Shown here: one piece after another, positions 1 to 12,849 of the stretch
Position numbering within the stretch: position 1 is the first letter of the stretch
Layout of the letters: every line of letters starts with the position of its first letter
NCBI GenBank assembly: GCA_019925105.1
Contig: JAHGAU010000002.1
Location: forward strand, 1,674,001-1,738,000
Length of the DNA stretch: 64,000 bases
Reading direction: 5' to 3'
From: Niebla homalea
Taxonomy: Eukaryota; Ascomycota; Lecanoromycetes; Lecanorales; Ramalinaceae
Translations under genes and position numbers: made by a program
Notes under the pieces: model-generated
Told to the model about the DNA's origin: nothing
What the model saw: only the letters and a program-made list of their open reading frames with translations
Databases searched by the model: none

Positions 1-3000
1 TATACTTATCTTAATAATAAACGTTATTAAAACTTTATTATTTAAAGTTATACGTAATAAATTAAATATTATAATAATATCGATTTTAATTAAGTATTTA
101 TTACCGGTAATCCGTATAAAAGTTTCTTTTATTGTTAATAATAATAAGTATTAATCCTTTTTATTAAAGTATTAAGTTTTTTATAATTTATATAAAATCG
201 TAAATTATTTTTTTTTAAGTATAAAAAAAATAATAAAAGTAAAAGATACTTAACTTAAAATTATATAACTTTTTCTTAAATTCTTAATAAGATATTCCTT
301 ATATATCCGGAGCTTAAATAAAAATAATAAATATGTTTAATTCTTTAACAAATTTTTAAAATTACCGGTAAATTTAATTTTATAGTCCGTATTATAATAA
401 AATAATAATTATATAATTTTTATACGATTAAAAAACGTTAAGAAAGTCGTAATATTTTTTAAGTAACTTATATTTAATATTTTTAAGGGATTCTATTTTA
501 ATTTTATTTAATTAAATATCCTTATAATTTTATTATAATTTAAGGTTTTTAATTTAATTAATTAATTTCTTTATTAAAATTAAGAATATAATATTTTTTT
601 ATTTTTTATAAATAGTTTAAATAAAACGGCTTTAATTTAAAAAATATTAATAAAACCTTTAACTTCTTTGGATAACTTTTATAATATAATTATTTTAAGT
701 AATTTCCCTTTTTTTATTTAATTTTTTATAAGGTTTTTAAGAAGTCGGCTTAAGGTTTACGGAGGATCCGCGTAAGGATTAATCTGGTAAATTCCGGGGG
801 ATTATTAAGCAGTAATTTTTCTTTTATAGGTTTATATGACTTATTGGAAGTAAATAATTGAAAAAAAAAATAAAAGTAATAAGGGACTTAAGTAAACCAT
901 CCTTTAAAATAAAACGTTCTTTTTTAACGTTGATTTAAAATTATCGTAAATAAAATTTACTTAAAAGAATTTATTAAAAACTTAACTTAATAATAAGTAT
1001 AAAAGTATTAAATTAAATATCCGAACTTATTTTTATTATTAAGTAAATTATATAAGAAATAGTTTAATATATATTATTATTAAAATTATTTACCGTTTTC
1101 TTCTTTAATAAAGGTATTATATTAATATTAAGATTATTATAAAAGGAATATATAAAAATAATATTAATAAATAAGTAACCCGTAGCTTTTATATTTATAA
1201 GTATAAAGTAAATATAACTTTTTTTATTTATAATTAAAGTATCCAATATTATAAAAGCTTTCTTTGTAAAATAATTATTAACTTAATTAATTAATATTAG
1301 TATTTATAACTTTTTCTTTTTAACCGCGTTAATAATAAGGGCAATTAATTTTTTAAATTAATATTTATTTCTTAAATCTTATTAACTTTTATTTTATTCT
1401 TATTAAAATAAATTATTAAAATATAATTAAGTTACTTATAATAATAATTAAGTCCGAAATAACGTTTAATTCCAAAACGTTTTACTTTATTATTATCCCT
1501 ATTAAAAGAATTAATTATATATAAAGTCTTTTTTTTTATTAATTTTAATCGGTTTACCTTATTTTTTAACTTTATCCTATTAATAAAAAGCTATTTTCTT
1601 TTTTTTTTAAATGTTTAGAATTTGATCATTATTCAATTATTATAATTAATTATATATAACTTTTATAATTTTAAAATAATAAATATAAATATTTATTTAA
1701 ATTACGTCCTTAAGTTATAACATTATTTAATCGTATAAATCGTTATATACTTAATTATTATAATATTTAAAAATATTAATAAGTCGGAATATATTACTTT
1801 TAAAACTTCTAAACCTACCGGTTACGCCTTAATAAAATATATAATACTTACGACGGGCCTTATTTTATCGATTTACTTTTTTATAAATACTTTTTAAATA
1901 ATTAAAAATATTTTTGAATTAAAAATATAAATTATTTAATGCCTTTTTTTATCGTAAATAAATATATTTTAATACTTTATTTTTAATATTATTATATATA
2001 AAAATTACTTTAATTATATCCGTAAAGTAATAATTATAATTAACTTTAAACCGGTTTTAAATAATAATATCTTACTTTTTATATAAAATATTATTACTTA
2101 TTTCACCCGTAAAAATAAGTAAATCCCTTATTTTTAAAAAAAGTTTCTTACGTTTATCTTTATTACCGGGTATATTAGTTCGTACTTATTTATATAAACG
2201 TATATTATCCGTATAAGTCGACTTAATTATTTTAAAGGTATTCTTAAGTTAATTATTAATATTAATAATTAAAGTATTAAGGTTTATATTTTTAATATAA
2301 ACCTATTGAATTTTAATTTAAATAATAGTTTTAAAGTTATTAATATAAATAGCTTTTTTAATAAGCTTAATATTTTTATCGCGTTTAATTTAAAGTTAAT
2401 TAAGTATTTTTAAAACCAATTTAAAATCGTTTTATATTTATTAAAAAAATTTATTTATTTATAATATTTTAAATTATAATCGTACTTTCTTTATACGTAG
2501 AATTATTAAGTAATATAATTATAAAACATAAATTAATTTATATAAAAAAGAGTTCTTTAAGGGTAAAATCCGTTATATTTATATTATTATTATTAATTTT
2601 AGGTTTTAAGAAGTTAAAAACCTTATAAAATAAAGTTTTTTAAAAATAAAGTCAAATCAAAGAATAAACTACTTTATATAAAACAATAAAAATAAAAATA
2701 TAAAATATATTTTTAATATTTAAAACAAAAGTAATTTAAGGTTTAGATAATTTTATTTTTATTTTTATTTTAATTTTAAGTTTTTCGGTTTCTTTAAAAG
2801 GAATTTAAATAATTTCTTTTATATAACGTTTTATATATAATTAACTATTATTAGTTAAGGGGATTTATTTTTTAATTTTTATCCTATTATATATTATAAA
2901 ATTCGTTAATTTTAATAAGAAATAAAACTTTTAATATTTATTTAAAAAGAGCTATATTTATATATAATTATAAAAAAGGTTAATAATTATTTTTATAATA

Positions 3001-3105
3001 AAAGCCGTACTTAAAATAAAATTATAAGGATATACTAATCGAAAGAATAATTATAAAAAATAAAAGTATAAATATTAATTAAAAAGGCCTTTTATTAATA
3101 TACGT
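1..3105. other. RIP-degraded repeat DNA, unassigned
   Basis: This stretch is almost entirely A and T, with residual C mostly in CpG or CC context and very few CpA or TpG steps, as expected after heavy RIP. The longest open frame is about 60 codons on the minus strand near 1.1-1.2 kb. It is made of Ile, Asn and Tyr codons and looks like chance in AT-rich DNA. The plus strand is T-rich around 1.2-2.5 kb, which could mean a decayed element coded on the minus strand, but I found no protein motif, LTR pair or target duplication. No host gene is visible. Confidence 0.6.
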
Positions 3106-3250
3106 TAAGCTGCCTTACCCTTTATGGCTAGCAACCGGGATAGGCGACCCGAGTAACTCGCTTAAGTATTATCACCGTAACACTCATGGTCCGTCCACCA
3201 GGTGCACCACCCAGTAGCCTTTTCTGAGTCAGCATGCTCATAACATTAAT
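3106..3250. other. GC-retaining island in RIP-degraded DNA
   Basis: About 140 bp of near-normal base composition with intact CpA and TpG steps sit abruptly between RIP-degraded flanks. The island ends in a TAACA-like sequence, as several LTRs here do, so it could be a solo LTR or the spared edge of a mutated element. I could not find a matching second copy or a target duplication, so its identity stays open. It has no open frame of useful length. Confidence 0.4.
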
Positions 3251-3787
3251 ATTCCCTTTTTTTATATATATTATAATTTAAAGTTAAAATACCGATTATA
3301 ATACTTAAGAACTTTAATCCGTTTTTGATTTATAATATAATCCGGCTTATTATTAATTAAATCGGTTAAAAGAATATTAAATATAAAATATTTATTAATT
3401 TATATATTAATAAATAAATCTTAATTTTAAAAATATAATTCTTTCTAAAGGATAATAATAATAAAATTATTATATATATTTATAAAAAAGTAGTTTTTTT
3501 TTAAAAATAACTTATATTATAATTATTAATAAATCTTAAAAATAATTTATTAAATTTATTAATTTAAAGTTATAGTTAAGATTTTACTATATATATAGTT
3601 AATTTTACGTTAATATTTTTTACGTAATATAAAAAAAGAACTTTTACCTTATTATAAAAGATTACTTATACGTATTAACTAATAAGCTACTTTATAATAT
3701 TATATATAAATAGGTATTCCGGTTATTACGGCGGGAAGGATAATAAGTATAAATAATTAAGGATAAAAAGTATAAATAATTAAAACC
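3251..3787. other. RIP-degraded spacer, nothing recognised
   Basis: AT-rich sequence with RIP-type composition between two GC-retaining islands. I see no open frame, repeat pair or motif in it. Confidence 0.5.
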
Positions 3788-3950
3788 TGTCAGGGCTTAG
3801 GGGTGTTAGGGGTTAATATTAAGGAGGCATCGGCCCTAGCAGGCCTAGCTCTAAGCTAGTCCGATACCGAGGAGTATTACCGGCTGGGTATATTAGGGCC
3901 TCCGGCCCCTATACTCCTTCACTTTCTGTACTTTAATGTCTTTAATTATA
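3788..3950 (+). repeat. Possible 5' LTR of gypsy element G0
   Basis: A GC-rich island begins with TGTCAGGGCTTAGGGG and contains several GGCC-type short palindromes. It starts with TG, its size (about 160 bp) suits the other LTRs here (156-197 bp), and it lies upstream of the decayed gypsy sequence whose reverse transcriptase is read at 8.8-9.1 kb on the same strand. That makes a spared 5' LTR the best guess. The 3' copy was not found and the right boundary is not sharp, so this is inference. A solo LTR is equally possible. Confidence 0.35.
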
Positions 3951-6495
3951 CGTAATATATTCTTTATTTAGTAACTACCTTAAAGGGGCTTATACTTTAA
4001 TATTATATTAAAGTTAACCTATTTACCCCCTTATAAGGAGTAACGATGTAAAATAAAAGCTTTTATTAATATTACTTATTAATAGCGGACGGTAAGCTGA
4101 TAGTCTGAAATTAACGGGCTAAGGATATTAAATAATATTGCGACGACGTAACGGTAGCGGTATAATATTAAATAAATAGCTAAGAACTAAACGGGCTATA
4201 AGAAACGTCGATAGTAAAAACGGAAAATTACAATTAACCGGGATAAGGTAAATACTATTTTTATTAACTAAGTACGGGAGTAAACCGTAAAATTAATCTT
4301 AAAGTTAAACCTTCATAAAACGATTTAAAGGCTATAAATAATATAAACCTTAAAAGAAATACTATAAATTTAATTAAAAATAAATATAAAAAGTTTATAA
4401 AATCCTTATTTTACCTTTATTTTATTAAAGCTTTTTACTGGGATATTTAAATTCAATTTAATATTATATTTTAAATACTATCAAATTCGGAAATATAAAG
4501 AATATAATACTTAAAAAATACAATATAAATCTATTATTTTAAGGTATAATATTAACTTTTAAGATAGAATTAAGTAGGAAGTTATAAGTTATTTTATTTC
4601 CCTCCTTTTTACCTTTTTTTTTAAATTTTTTTTTACCTTTTTTTTAAGCTCTTTTTATTTAAACTTACCGGTAATATACCGATTATTTTCTACTATTATA
4701 AATAACCAACTTTGGAACTTTAAGGACTCCGTACGTAATTTCTGGAGTTTCTTATAAAGTCTTTTTTAAGGAGATTACCTTAATTAATCCTTAAAAAAAA
4801 TAAACCTTTATATTTTATTAAGAAATTTTTAAATAAACTTAAAAGGAAAGCTTTTAAAAGCCCGATAAATTACGTATTAATAAAGCCGTTTATTTAAAAT
4901 GATAATTATAATAAATATAAAAAGGTTATTAAACTTTATTCCCGACTTAAACTTCAAAAAAAAAACCCTTTAAAGGACCTAATAGAATTAACTTTTTACC
5001 TTATAAAGACCCTTACTTATCTTACTTTATAAACCGTTACGTATATTAAAGTTAAAAAGTTTTTATAATAATTAAACTTTTTTTATTAAAAACGGAATAT
5101 AAAAGTTTAATACTTCTATAAAATAAATAATAAATAAATAATCCTTTAAGTAAATTTAAAATAAACCAAAGGAAAACTTAAGGATACTTAATCCCGGTTA
5201 ATTTACTTTTAATTAAAAACGAATTAATAAAATTAAACTACTTTTTCCCCGGAAAAAATTAATTTTTTTAGATTAAAGTACTTATATTTAATAAATAAAA
5301 TAAAAAAACGCGGAACTTATTATAAAAATTAATATTTTCTGACGGAATATTTAAATGTTTTTACGCTTTTAATTATTATTCTTTTTATTTCCTTTTAATA
5401 AATTAAAATTATTTTTAAAAATAAAAGATTTAAATTTATTTATAAAAAATTATTAAAATAATTATTACCTTTTTAAGCGTCGGATAATTATTAAATTATA
5501 TATTAATTATAATTACTTCTTTAATAAATAAATATAAATTAATTATATTATAACTTTATTCAGAAAAATTATTTTAAAATAATTAAAAATTAAATTTAAT
5601 AAAAACTTTACTTTTTATTTTAATATTATTAATAAATTTTAAGACTTTTTAAATCGTATTTATAAAAACGTAAATTTAAAAAAGAATTAAAATTTAAAAT
5701 TTTAAGGTTTTAAAATATTATTTAAGGATAAATTTATAACTTTTTATTTTAATTTTATCCGCTTAATTAAAGTATTTAAATACGTAAACCTCGAACATAA
5801 TTTAAAAATTATAACATAATTTAAAAATTATAATATAAAAATTAATTATATATTTCCTTTCCCAGATTTAAGGCTTTTTTTAATAAGGAACGTATAACCT
5901 TAATAGCCTAAATAAAACCCGTATTTCTTTAAAAAGAATAAACCGTTTTTAACGTATAAAGTTTTATTATTAATTTATAATTAAGACTTTTAAAGCAACA
6001 GCCGTAAAAGAAATTATAAGGATTATTACCATTATAAAGCCGATAAAAGGTTTTATTAAGACCGGGCTTTAATTTATTTCCGTCCCCGGAAAGTTAATTC
6101 CGGATATAAAATACTATACTTATCAAAGAAATCACTATTAAAAGGAGTATTTATACCGTTAAACGGACCATATATTTATCTATAAATATTTAATTTTATT
6201 TTATTATATAAGTTAAAATTTAAACGAAGAAGCTTCCTAAGATATTAATAATTTAATTTTATATAATTCCGAAAATACTACTTTTAATAAATTTAAAAGG
6301 TTAATAAAAAATTTAACTTTATAAAAGTTATTATAAGGGACAATAATACGTATTACTTTTAAATTTTTACGATCGGGTATATTAATAATGTTAAAGACCC
6401 CTTTAATATGTAACATAATAAACTTTAAATTGTTTATAAGTTTATAAGTTATAATAATTAATTTATTTTTTTTACTTTTTTAATTAATTCGGAAG
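3951..6495 (+). pseudogene. Presumed gag/protease part of gypsy G0, RIP-degraded
   Basis: This tract lies between the LTR-like island and TRIM1, and it continues across TRIM1 into sequence that encodes a gypsy reverse transcriptase relic. By position it would be the gag and protease region of G0. I could not identify a zinc knuckle or protease motif with confidence. Stops are frequent in all frames and the composition is typical RIP. The assignment rests on layout only. Confidence 0.35.
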
Positions 6496-6500
6496 CTATG

Positions 6501-6674
6501 TGTTAGAGAACTGAGTCTCTATGTACATAGCATCACGGTTTGCGGTATGCATGAGCATAGCGGGTAGCTCCCGGGGGGTCTTGGCGCGCACACTCACTTA
6601 AATCCATAGCTACCTACCTAGCTACTCAACAATAATTACATCAATCATACATTACACTTATCACGTTCTTAACA
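6501..6674 (+). repeat. TRIM1 left LTR
   Basis: 174 bp, almost free of RIP mutations although the interior of the element is heavily mutated. It differs from the right LTR at five positions (6502, 6523, 6630, 6633, 6637). All five are C/T or G/A changes in CpA or TpG context, so RIP alone explains them. Confidence 0.93.
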
Positions 6675-6676
6675 AA

Positions 6677-6690
6677 TGGTAGCAATAGCT
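6677..6690 (+). promoter_or_regulatory. TRIM1 primer-binding site
   Basis: TGGTAGCAATAGCT begins two bases after the left LTR, the normal place for a tRNA primer site. The first 13 bases are identical to the site in TRIM2 (46297-46309). TGGTAGC complements the CCA end of fungal initiator tRNA-Met; the match to that tRNA beyond seven bases is not evident. Confidence 0.7.
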
Positions 6691-7792
6691 GCGTCGGTCC
6701 TTTGTATGTCATCATACATACAATAACTCGATTTTATTATCTCGTTATAAATTAGAGCCTATAGTACCTAGAGGTTACTCAAAAATCTTACTCCGGTAAT
6801 ATACCGTTAATACCGTATATCTCGTCCAACAGCTTAAACCCGAGCATCTATAGACTTATTATTAATCATTTTAATCAGATTTATTTAATTAATTATCAAG
6901 TTTACCGCTATGCCTTTATTTACTTATTTAGTAAGCTCCTCGTTATCTATATGTTCTCTCAACTCGTTTACGTCGTTTAAATTACTTACTTTAACATTAT
7001 TATAAAGCTTACGATTCAGCTTATTATTATTTATTTACTTTATTATTTACGACCTCTATATCCGTTATATACCATTAAAAACGCTTATTAAATTCCTCAC
7101 GTTAAAAAAATTACCTTACCTTAAAGTGTTATTAATACTTTTATTAATCATAATACTTTAAGACCTTTATAAGAAATTTATACCATAAAAGCCGAAGCAA
7201 AAGTAAGCGTTATAACGTAAAGCCACCATATAAAAGCTGGCTGCTCCCCCTATATAACCGTAATAGCTCGTAAAGCTTACGTTACTTTTAGCTTTTCCTC
7301 GTAAGATCTTTTTATTATTATTAGATCGTAAACCACCTATATTAACCGTTACTTTACGAGTCGTTATACCGATTATTATGCCCAGTATATTCTTATAAGA
7401 CCCGGAATATATTAAGTAAGTCGAGTATTAAATTAAATACTTTAATACTTAACTATAAAAGCTATTCCTATAATAACCCACTTAAGATACGACCCGGTAA
7501 AACCCCGGAGATACGTTTTTAAGCGATTCAGCTTAATTTTAGGTCTTAAATCCACGATAATGAACCGGGTGGATTACGATAAAATCCCGGCTTGCGGTTT
7601 TTCTCGGTTTTTCTTAGTATGCGATTTTAACACGGCGTCAGTACGCTATTATTATTCATACGATTCACTTCTTCAGTATTCTCGGCGCTTCAGATATATT
7701 ATAGCTACCACCGATAAGGGCATAAGTGATGCTATACCAAGGGTAATAATATATAACGAGGGCGTTGCTTTTTTATTGTTTTGCCGGCATAT

Positions 7793-7966
7793 TATTAGAG
7801 AACTGAGTCTCTATATACATAGCATCACGGTTTGCGGTATGCATGAGCATAGCGGGTAGCTCCCGGGGGGTCTTGGCGCGCACACTCACTTAAATCCATA
7901 GCTACCTACCTAGCTACTCAATAACAATCACATCAATCATACATTACACTTATCACGTTCTTAACA
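7793..7966 (+). repeat. TRIM1 right LTR
   Basis: 174 bp, partner of the LTR at 6501-6674. It ends TTAACA and is followed directly by the CTATG target duplication. It carries two of the five RIP-type differences (7794 and 7815); the left copy carries the other three. Confidence 0.93.
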
Positions 7967-7971
7967 CTATG

Positions 7972-9126
7972 AATTATTATTTCATTAATAAATAAATTAT
8001 TTTTAAAGTTTATATTATTTTTTAAATTTCCTTTTTAGCTTTTTTTTAATTTAAATTAATCCGGAATTTTAAAGGTAAATATTTTCGATTAATTACTTAT
8101 ATATTTTACCTTTAAACGACCGTAAAAGGCCATTTTAAGAACTTTTCTTTTATATTTATTAACCGATTAAAAATATACGATATAATTTTAAGAAAGCCTT
8201 AAATAAAACAATATTATATTTTTATATACCTTATAATTAATAAAATCTTTTTTATATTTAATTAATATAATTGTAAAAGAATTAATTATTAAAACGTAAA
8301 GCTTATTTTAAAGTACCTTTAAACTATAATATTAACTTATAAGTCATTAAATATCCTTCCGGAAGATTAAAAATATAAGTTAATTAATTCCTTTTAAAAG
8401 GAAACTTATTTTAATTTTTTTCTCTTTAAATACCGTTAAAGAAAAACGCTTTTTTCGGTAAAAGTTATTAACGTAGTAACGTTCTATATTATTATAAAAA
8501 ACTTCTAAAAAAAAGTAATTTAAATTTTTATACTTTAATTGTAAAACTTAATAATTATTTAAATTTCTTAAGTAAGACCTTAATTAATATCTTAATTATA
8601 GTAATTTATAAAAATAACTTTATAGAAAAAGCCGTTTTTACCGATAAAGTTACTATATATTTCCCGGTTAAATATTATAATTTTAAAGGCGTTTTTAATT
8701 AAATTATAATAAATAAGTTATTTTTATATTGAAATTATAATTATAAGATTAACTTAACTTTTAAGAATATTTTATTCCGGAGCCGTATTTATCCGTTCTT
8801 AAGATATAAACTTTAAAAATTAAAGGAATATATTATTAAGAACTTAAAAAAAGGATTTATTAAACTTAATAAAGCCTTTTATAAATTCTTTATTCTTTTC
8901 GCTTTAAAGTTTAATAGAAACTTACGATTATATATAGATTATTATAGTATTAATATTATTATTAAATAAAACCGGTATTTTATCCTTTTAATAAAGGAAG
9001 TACTTTTTTGAATTACCGGTCATAAGTAAATTACCCGCCTGGATATTATTACGGCTTTTAATAAGCTTTATATATACCCGGAAAGTAAAGAATTTATTAC
9101 TTTTATTACGTTATTAAAAGCCTTTA
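7972..9126 (+). pseudogene. Gypsy G0 pol relic, reverse transcriptase N-terminal part
   Basis: Read on the plus strand, about 8,760-9,126 keeps the order of motifs found at the start of Ty3/gypsy reverse transcriptases: a YPL-like start, a LKEYI segment, NLKKGFIK, a FALK segment, LRLYVDY-like residues, NRYPI-like residues and RLDI-AFNK. Stops and D-to-N or G-to-K type changes fit RIP of the coding strand. The frame breaks at 9126 because the complete element G1 is inserted there; it resumes at 18119. The part before 8.7 kb should be protease and linker, but I could not place motifs in it. The sequence belongs to a different gypsy lineage from G1 and G2. Confidence 0.75.
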
Positions 9127-9300
9127 TGTGACGGAAAGGCATACATACTCATAAGCATAGGACACTAGGGATAATAGGACACTAGGAATAGGATAGTAGG
9201 GATAAAATACTATCCTATATTTATATATAGTATCCTTAGTGGAGATTTATTAATTAAACAGAATATATTTATTACCTATATATATATTGCGTCTATTATA
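9127..9300 (+). repeat. G1 left LTR
   Basis: 174 bp, beginning TGTGACGGAAAGGC. Its left half keeps CpA and TpG steps and blocks such as 'ggacactaggg', while its right half is RIP-mutated, ending in TTATA where the other copy has TTACA. This is the mirror image of the right LTR. Confidence 0.92.
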
Positions 9301-11809
9301 AATAATAATAATAGTTAACGGATAGTATTATTGATTATTATCTTAATCTATTAATTTACTTAAGATACTATATATTAAGTATAAATACTTTAAGTAACGC
9401 TTTAAATAATGCCCTTAAATATTTATTAAATGATTTATTTAGGATAAATACCTTTATAATAAAAAGGATAAAAAGATAATTATTAAAGAGTAAAATATTA
9501 AAAGGATAATATTTTATAAATAATAACGGCTTAAATAATTTATTCTTAATATAATATATACTGTCCCCGATAACTTATTTTATACCCTTTATCGTTAAAT
9601 ACTTTATTATTAATTTATAAGTAAGAACGGAGTATTAATTTATTATTTTAAGGCAATAATTATATTTCAGAAATAACCGGAACGTTTTTTTAATTCTCCT
9701 TTTTATTCTGGATAAGTAAAGCAATTAAAACGGTTATTTTACTATTTATAAAAGGTATTGTTTACTTTTTAAACGCCTTTTACTTAATAAGAATTCCTTA
9801 TCCTTTATCCTTTATTATATTTATATAGTTATTTAATATAAATTAATAATATCCTTATTTATTTATTAATTTAAATATTATCCGGTTTATATTTTAATAT
9901 TAAAACTTTTATTTTTACGTTTTAACTATTTAATTTTAAATAAATAAATTATATTTTTATAAGGCAATATATCCTTAAATATCTCGAATAACGTATCGGA
10001 TATATTATATACCGATTATTACGTTTTACGTCCGTTATAATAATATTTATTTTATTAATAAAGCTTATAAAACGTAATTAAAAAGAATTTAAAATAATAA
10101 TATACCTATTAATATAGCCTTTAAATAGATTAATATTCCGAAGAATAATTCATAATTTTAATTAAAGGATTACTTAATATTATTACTTTTATTTCGACCC
10201 GCCGTCCGTTAAGAATACTTTAAATTATATTTTATTAACGTTACTTTTAATAAAGCCATCCGGCTTAATTACTCCTTTAATAATACCGTCCGGTATATCC
10301 GGTATAAACTTTAACGGTATTACTTTAATATTTAATACTTCCGTATTTAAAATTATTTACGTATAGTTATTATAAAATTTAAGAAACGTATTAATAATAA
10401 GTATTATTTAACTTATAAAGGAATAAATATAGTTTATAATTAATTATATTATTATCCGTATTATCGTTAATATTTAATAATAAGGATAAGGATAATTAAG
10501 ACCTTTAAATTAATACGGATAACTTAATAAGCTTAATCCGCTTAAATTATTTACTTTAAATAATAATAACGATAAATAATATACTTTAAAATTAGGATTC
10601 TTTAATTTATACTTAAATAAATTATACGGGGATAAAGAAATCGTTACCGTCGGTAAAAATATATATTATTAAAGTATCGTTTTATTTACGGAATATATCC
10701 GTAATCTCGTATTAATTAAAGGATTAATAATTATCCATATTAATATTAATATTACTTTAAGAGGATCGATATTAACTTAATATACCGCGGAGTTATCTAA
10801 ACTTAAACGTATTGGGTTACGTTTTAATAATAAAGTTAATTAATAATACCAGACTCTTATATTTTAATTTAAGGAAATAACCGGTATTACTTTATAGTAC
10901 TTAACGTTTAAGAAATATATTATTTAAAATGTACGGAATAAACGTAAACTTATTATATACGTATAAACCGTTATCCGATATATTAAATTAATAAATATTA
11001 ATAATATTAAGAATTAATTAATTTTTATATATTAAAGAATTATATTTAACTTATAAGCTTTTATTAATTTATTTTAATTAATAATTACGATCGTATTTTT
11101 TATTTAAATTTTTAAGTTAAAAAAGGATATATAATTTAATATATCCTTTTAAATAAAATAATAACCTTAATAAAATTAACGTAATAAGTATAAATCTTAA
11201 TTCCTTTAATTAAATTTTAATTAATTAAAACCTTTTAAGACGTATAGGTAATTATAAATTTATAATAATAATCCTACGCTTTAAAATTCTTTATTTAAAT
11301 AATAAATTCTATTTCGTTTTTACATAAATAATCTTAATACTTATAAATAATAATAATAGTATTATCCTTATTAATAATAATAAAATTAATAATTAAAAAT
11401 ATTACCCGCTTTTTATTAATTATTAATCATTACCGTATTATTAAATACGTCCGTTTTAGTAAACTCTTAATATTAAAAACGCGGATAAATATACTTAAAT
11501 ATAAATTAAAACGGATAAAAATGAATAAGATTTAATAATTATAAGTATAATAGATTTAATAATATATTTAAACTTTAAGTTATATATTAAGGCTTTCTTA
11601 ATAAAGATAAAGAATTAAATTACTCGTAAAACCCGTAAAATAAGAACTTAACGTATCTATATTATAAGGATAACTTACGTTTTAATAAATAATAATATAA
11701 AGATATAAAATATAAAGGCAACGGATATAACGTTTTATTTAAATAATAAGACGTACCCTTTAATAAATAAAATAATAATAATATTAAAGGTTTTATCGGC
11801 TTTATTAAT

Positions 11810-12600
11810 ATAAAAATAACGTATTATAAATATAAAAAGGTATTTATTTTTAAGAATAAATTATATAATTATATCCGCGGACGGTATTTTAATAAAAGAA
11901 TAACGTTTTAATAAGTAAAACGTCCTTATTATATAGCGGATATCGATATAATTAAATTAATAGTATTAAATATTAATTTAAATATTAAATTTAATTTTAA
12001 GCCTTAAAATTATATTTATATTGCCGTTAAATTATTATCGGATAATAATTAAATTATTACGGATATATATTTTAATATCAATTATAATATTACGCTTATA
12101 AATAAAGTTTAATTGGTTTTTAACCTTTTAAACGTTAAGATATTAAAGATAACGTCCGTATTCCGTATTTATAACGTAAATTTAAATTAATATTAAATAA
12201 ATAAGTATATCTTTATTTAAATCTTTATTCTTAATTATAAGAAGAATAATATTTTAACTTTAACTTATTTTAAACGTAAATTTTATATTATAAATAATTT
12301 ATATACTTATAAATTTATAATAAACGATATTATTAATCTTAAGAAAATTAATATATATATCGTAAACCGTAAAATATTTATAGGAAGCTATAATATTATA
12401 ACGGATATTAAATATAAATAACGTAATGAATTTATTAAATACGTTATTTATATTAATTAAATATCCGTTATATAACCTTATTTTAAAGTTATAATTTCCG
12501 TTTATATAATAGATTTATTATAAGATAAAGACTTTTTATTTAAATTAAAATTATAACGTTTATTTACTATATTTATTTATTTTATTAACGCTTAAATAAT
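11810..12600 (+). pseudogene. G1 gag end / protease region, RIP-degraded
   Basis: Near 11,815-11,850 the plus strand encodes a YYKYKKVFIF-like relic, which fits the start of a CCHC zinc knuckle (C-YKC) after C-to-Y mutation by RIP. The following several hundred bases, in approximately one frame, lead to the reverse transcriptase and would hold the aspartic protease. No protease active site could be read with confidence, so the exact limits are uncertain. Confidence 0.45.
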
Positions 12601-12849
12601 AGGAATTATAATTAAAAATAATACGGATTATATTATTTACGTAAATAAACGTAAGCGTTTAAAATTTATATAAAAATTAAATTATAAAAATTATTTTTAT
12701 ATTAAGGATATAAAAATTATTAATATAATAATATATATAAACGATAATATCAATTTAAATACCTTTATATCCGATATATTTATTAAAACCGTTTTATTAA
12801 ATAACGTTTACGTATACGGTATACTTAATAAACGTTAATTAGATAATTT

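Larger units (their letters stand above)
6501..7966 (+). mobile_element. TRIM1: small non-autonomous LTR element (1,466 bp)
   Basis: Two 174-bp direct repeats starting TGTTAG (TATTAG in the right copy) and ending TTAACA bound an internal region of 1,118 bp. The element is flanked by the perfect 5-bp target duplication CTATG (6496-6500 and 7967-7971). Two bases after the left LTR lies TGGTAGCAATAGCT, a primer-binding site whose first seven bases fit the 3' end of initiator tRNA-Met. The internal region is too short for gag-pol and is RIP-mutated. Parts (near 7.5 kb, 'gcgattcag') align with the internal region of TRIM2, so the two are relatives. It is inserted in gypsy G0. The 99-codon open frame at 7560-7859 runs into the right LTR and is not a convincing gene. 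Confidence 0.9.

Noticed and set aside
1064..1246. 60-codon minus-strand open frame
   Set aside because: Composed of Ile, Asn, Tyr and Lys codons in very AT-rich DNA; chance open frame.
7560..7859. 99-codon plus-strand open frame
   Set aside because: It lies in the mutated 3' interior of TRIM1 and runs into the LTR. It has no domain and no counterpart frame in the intact relative TRIM2.
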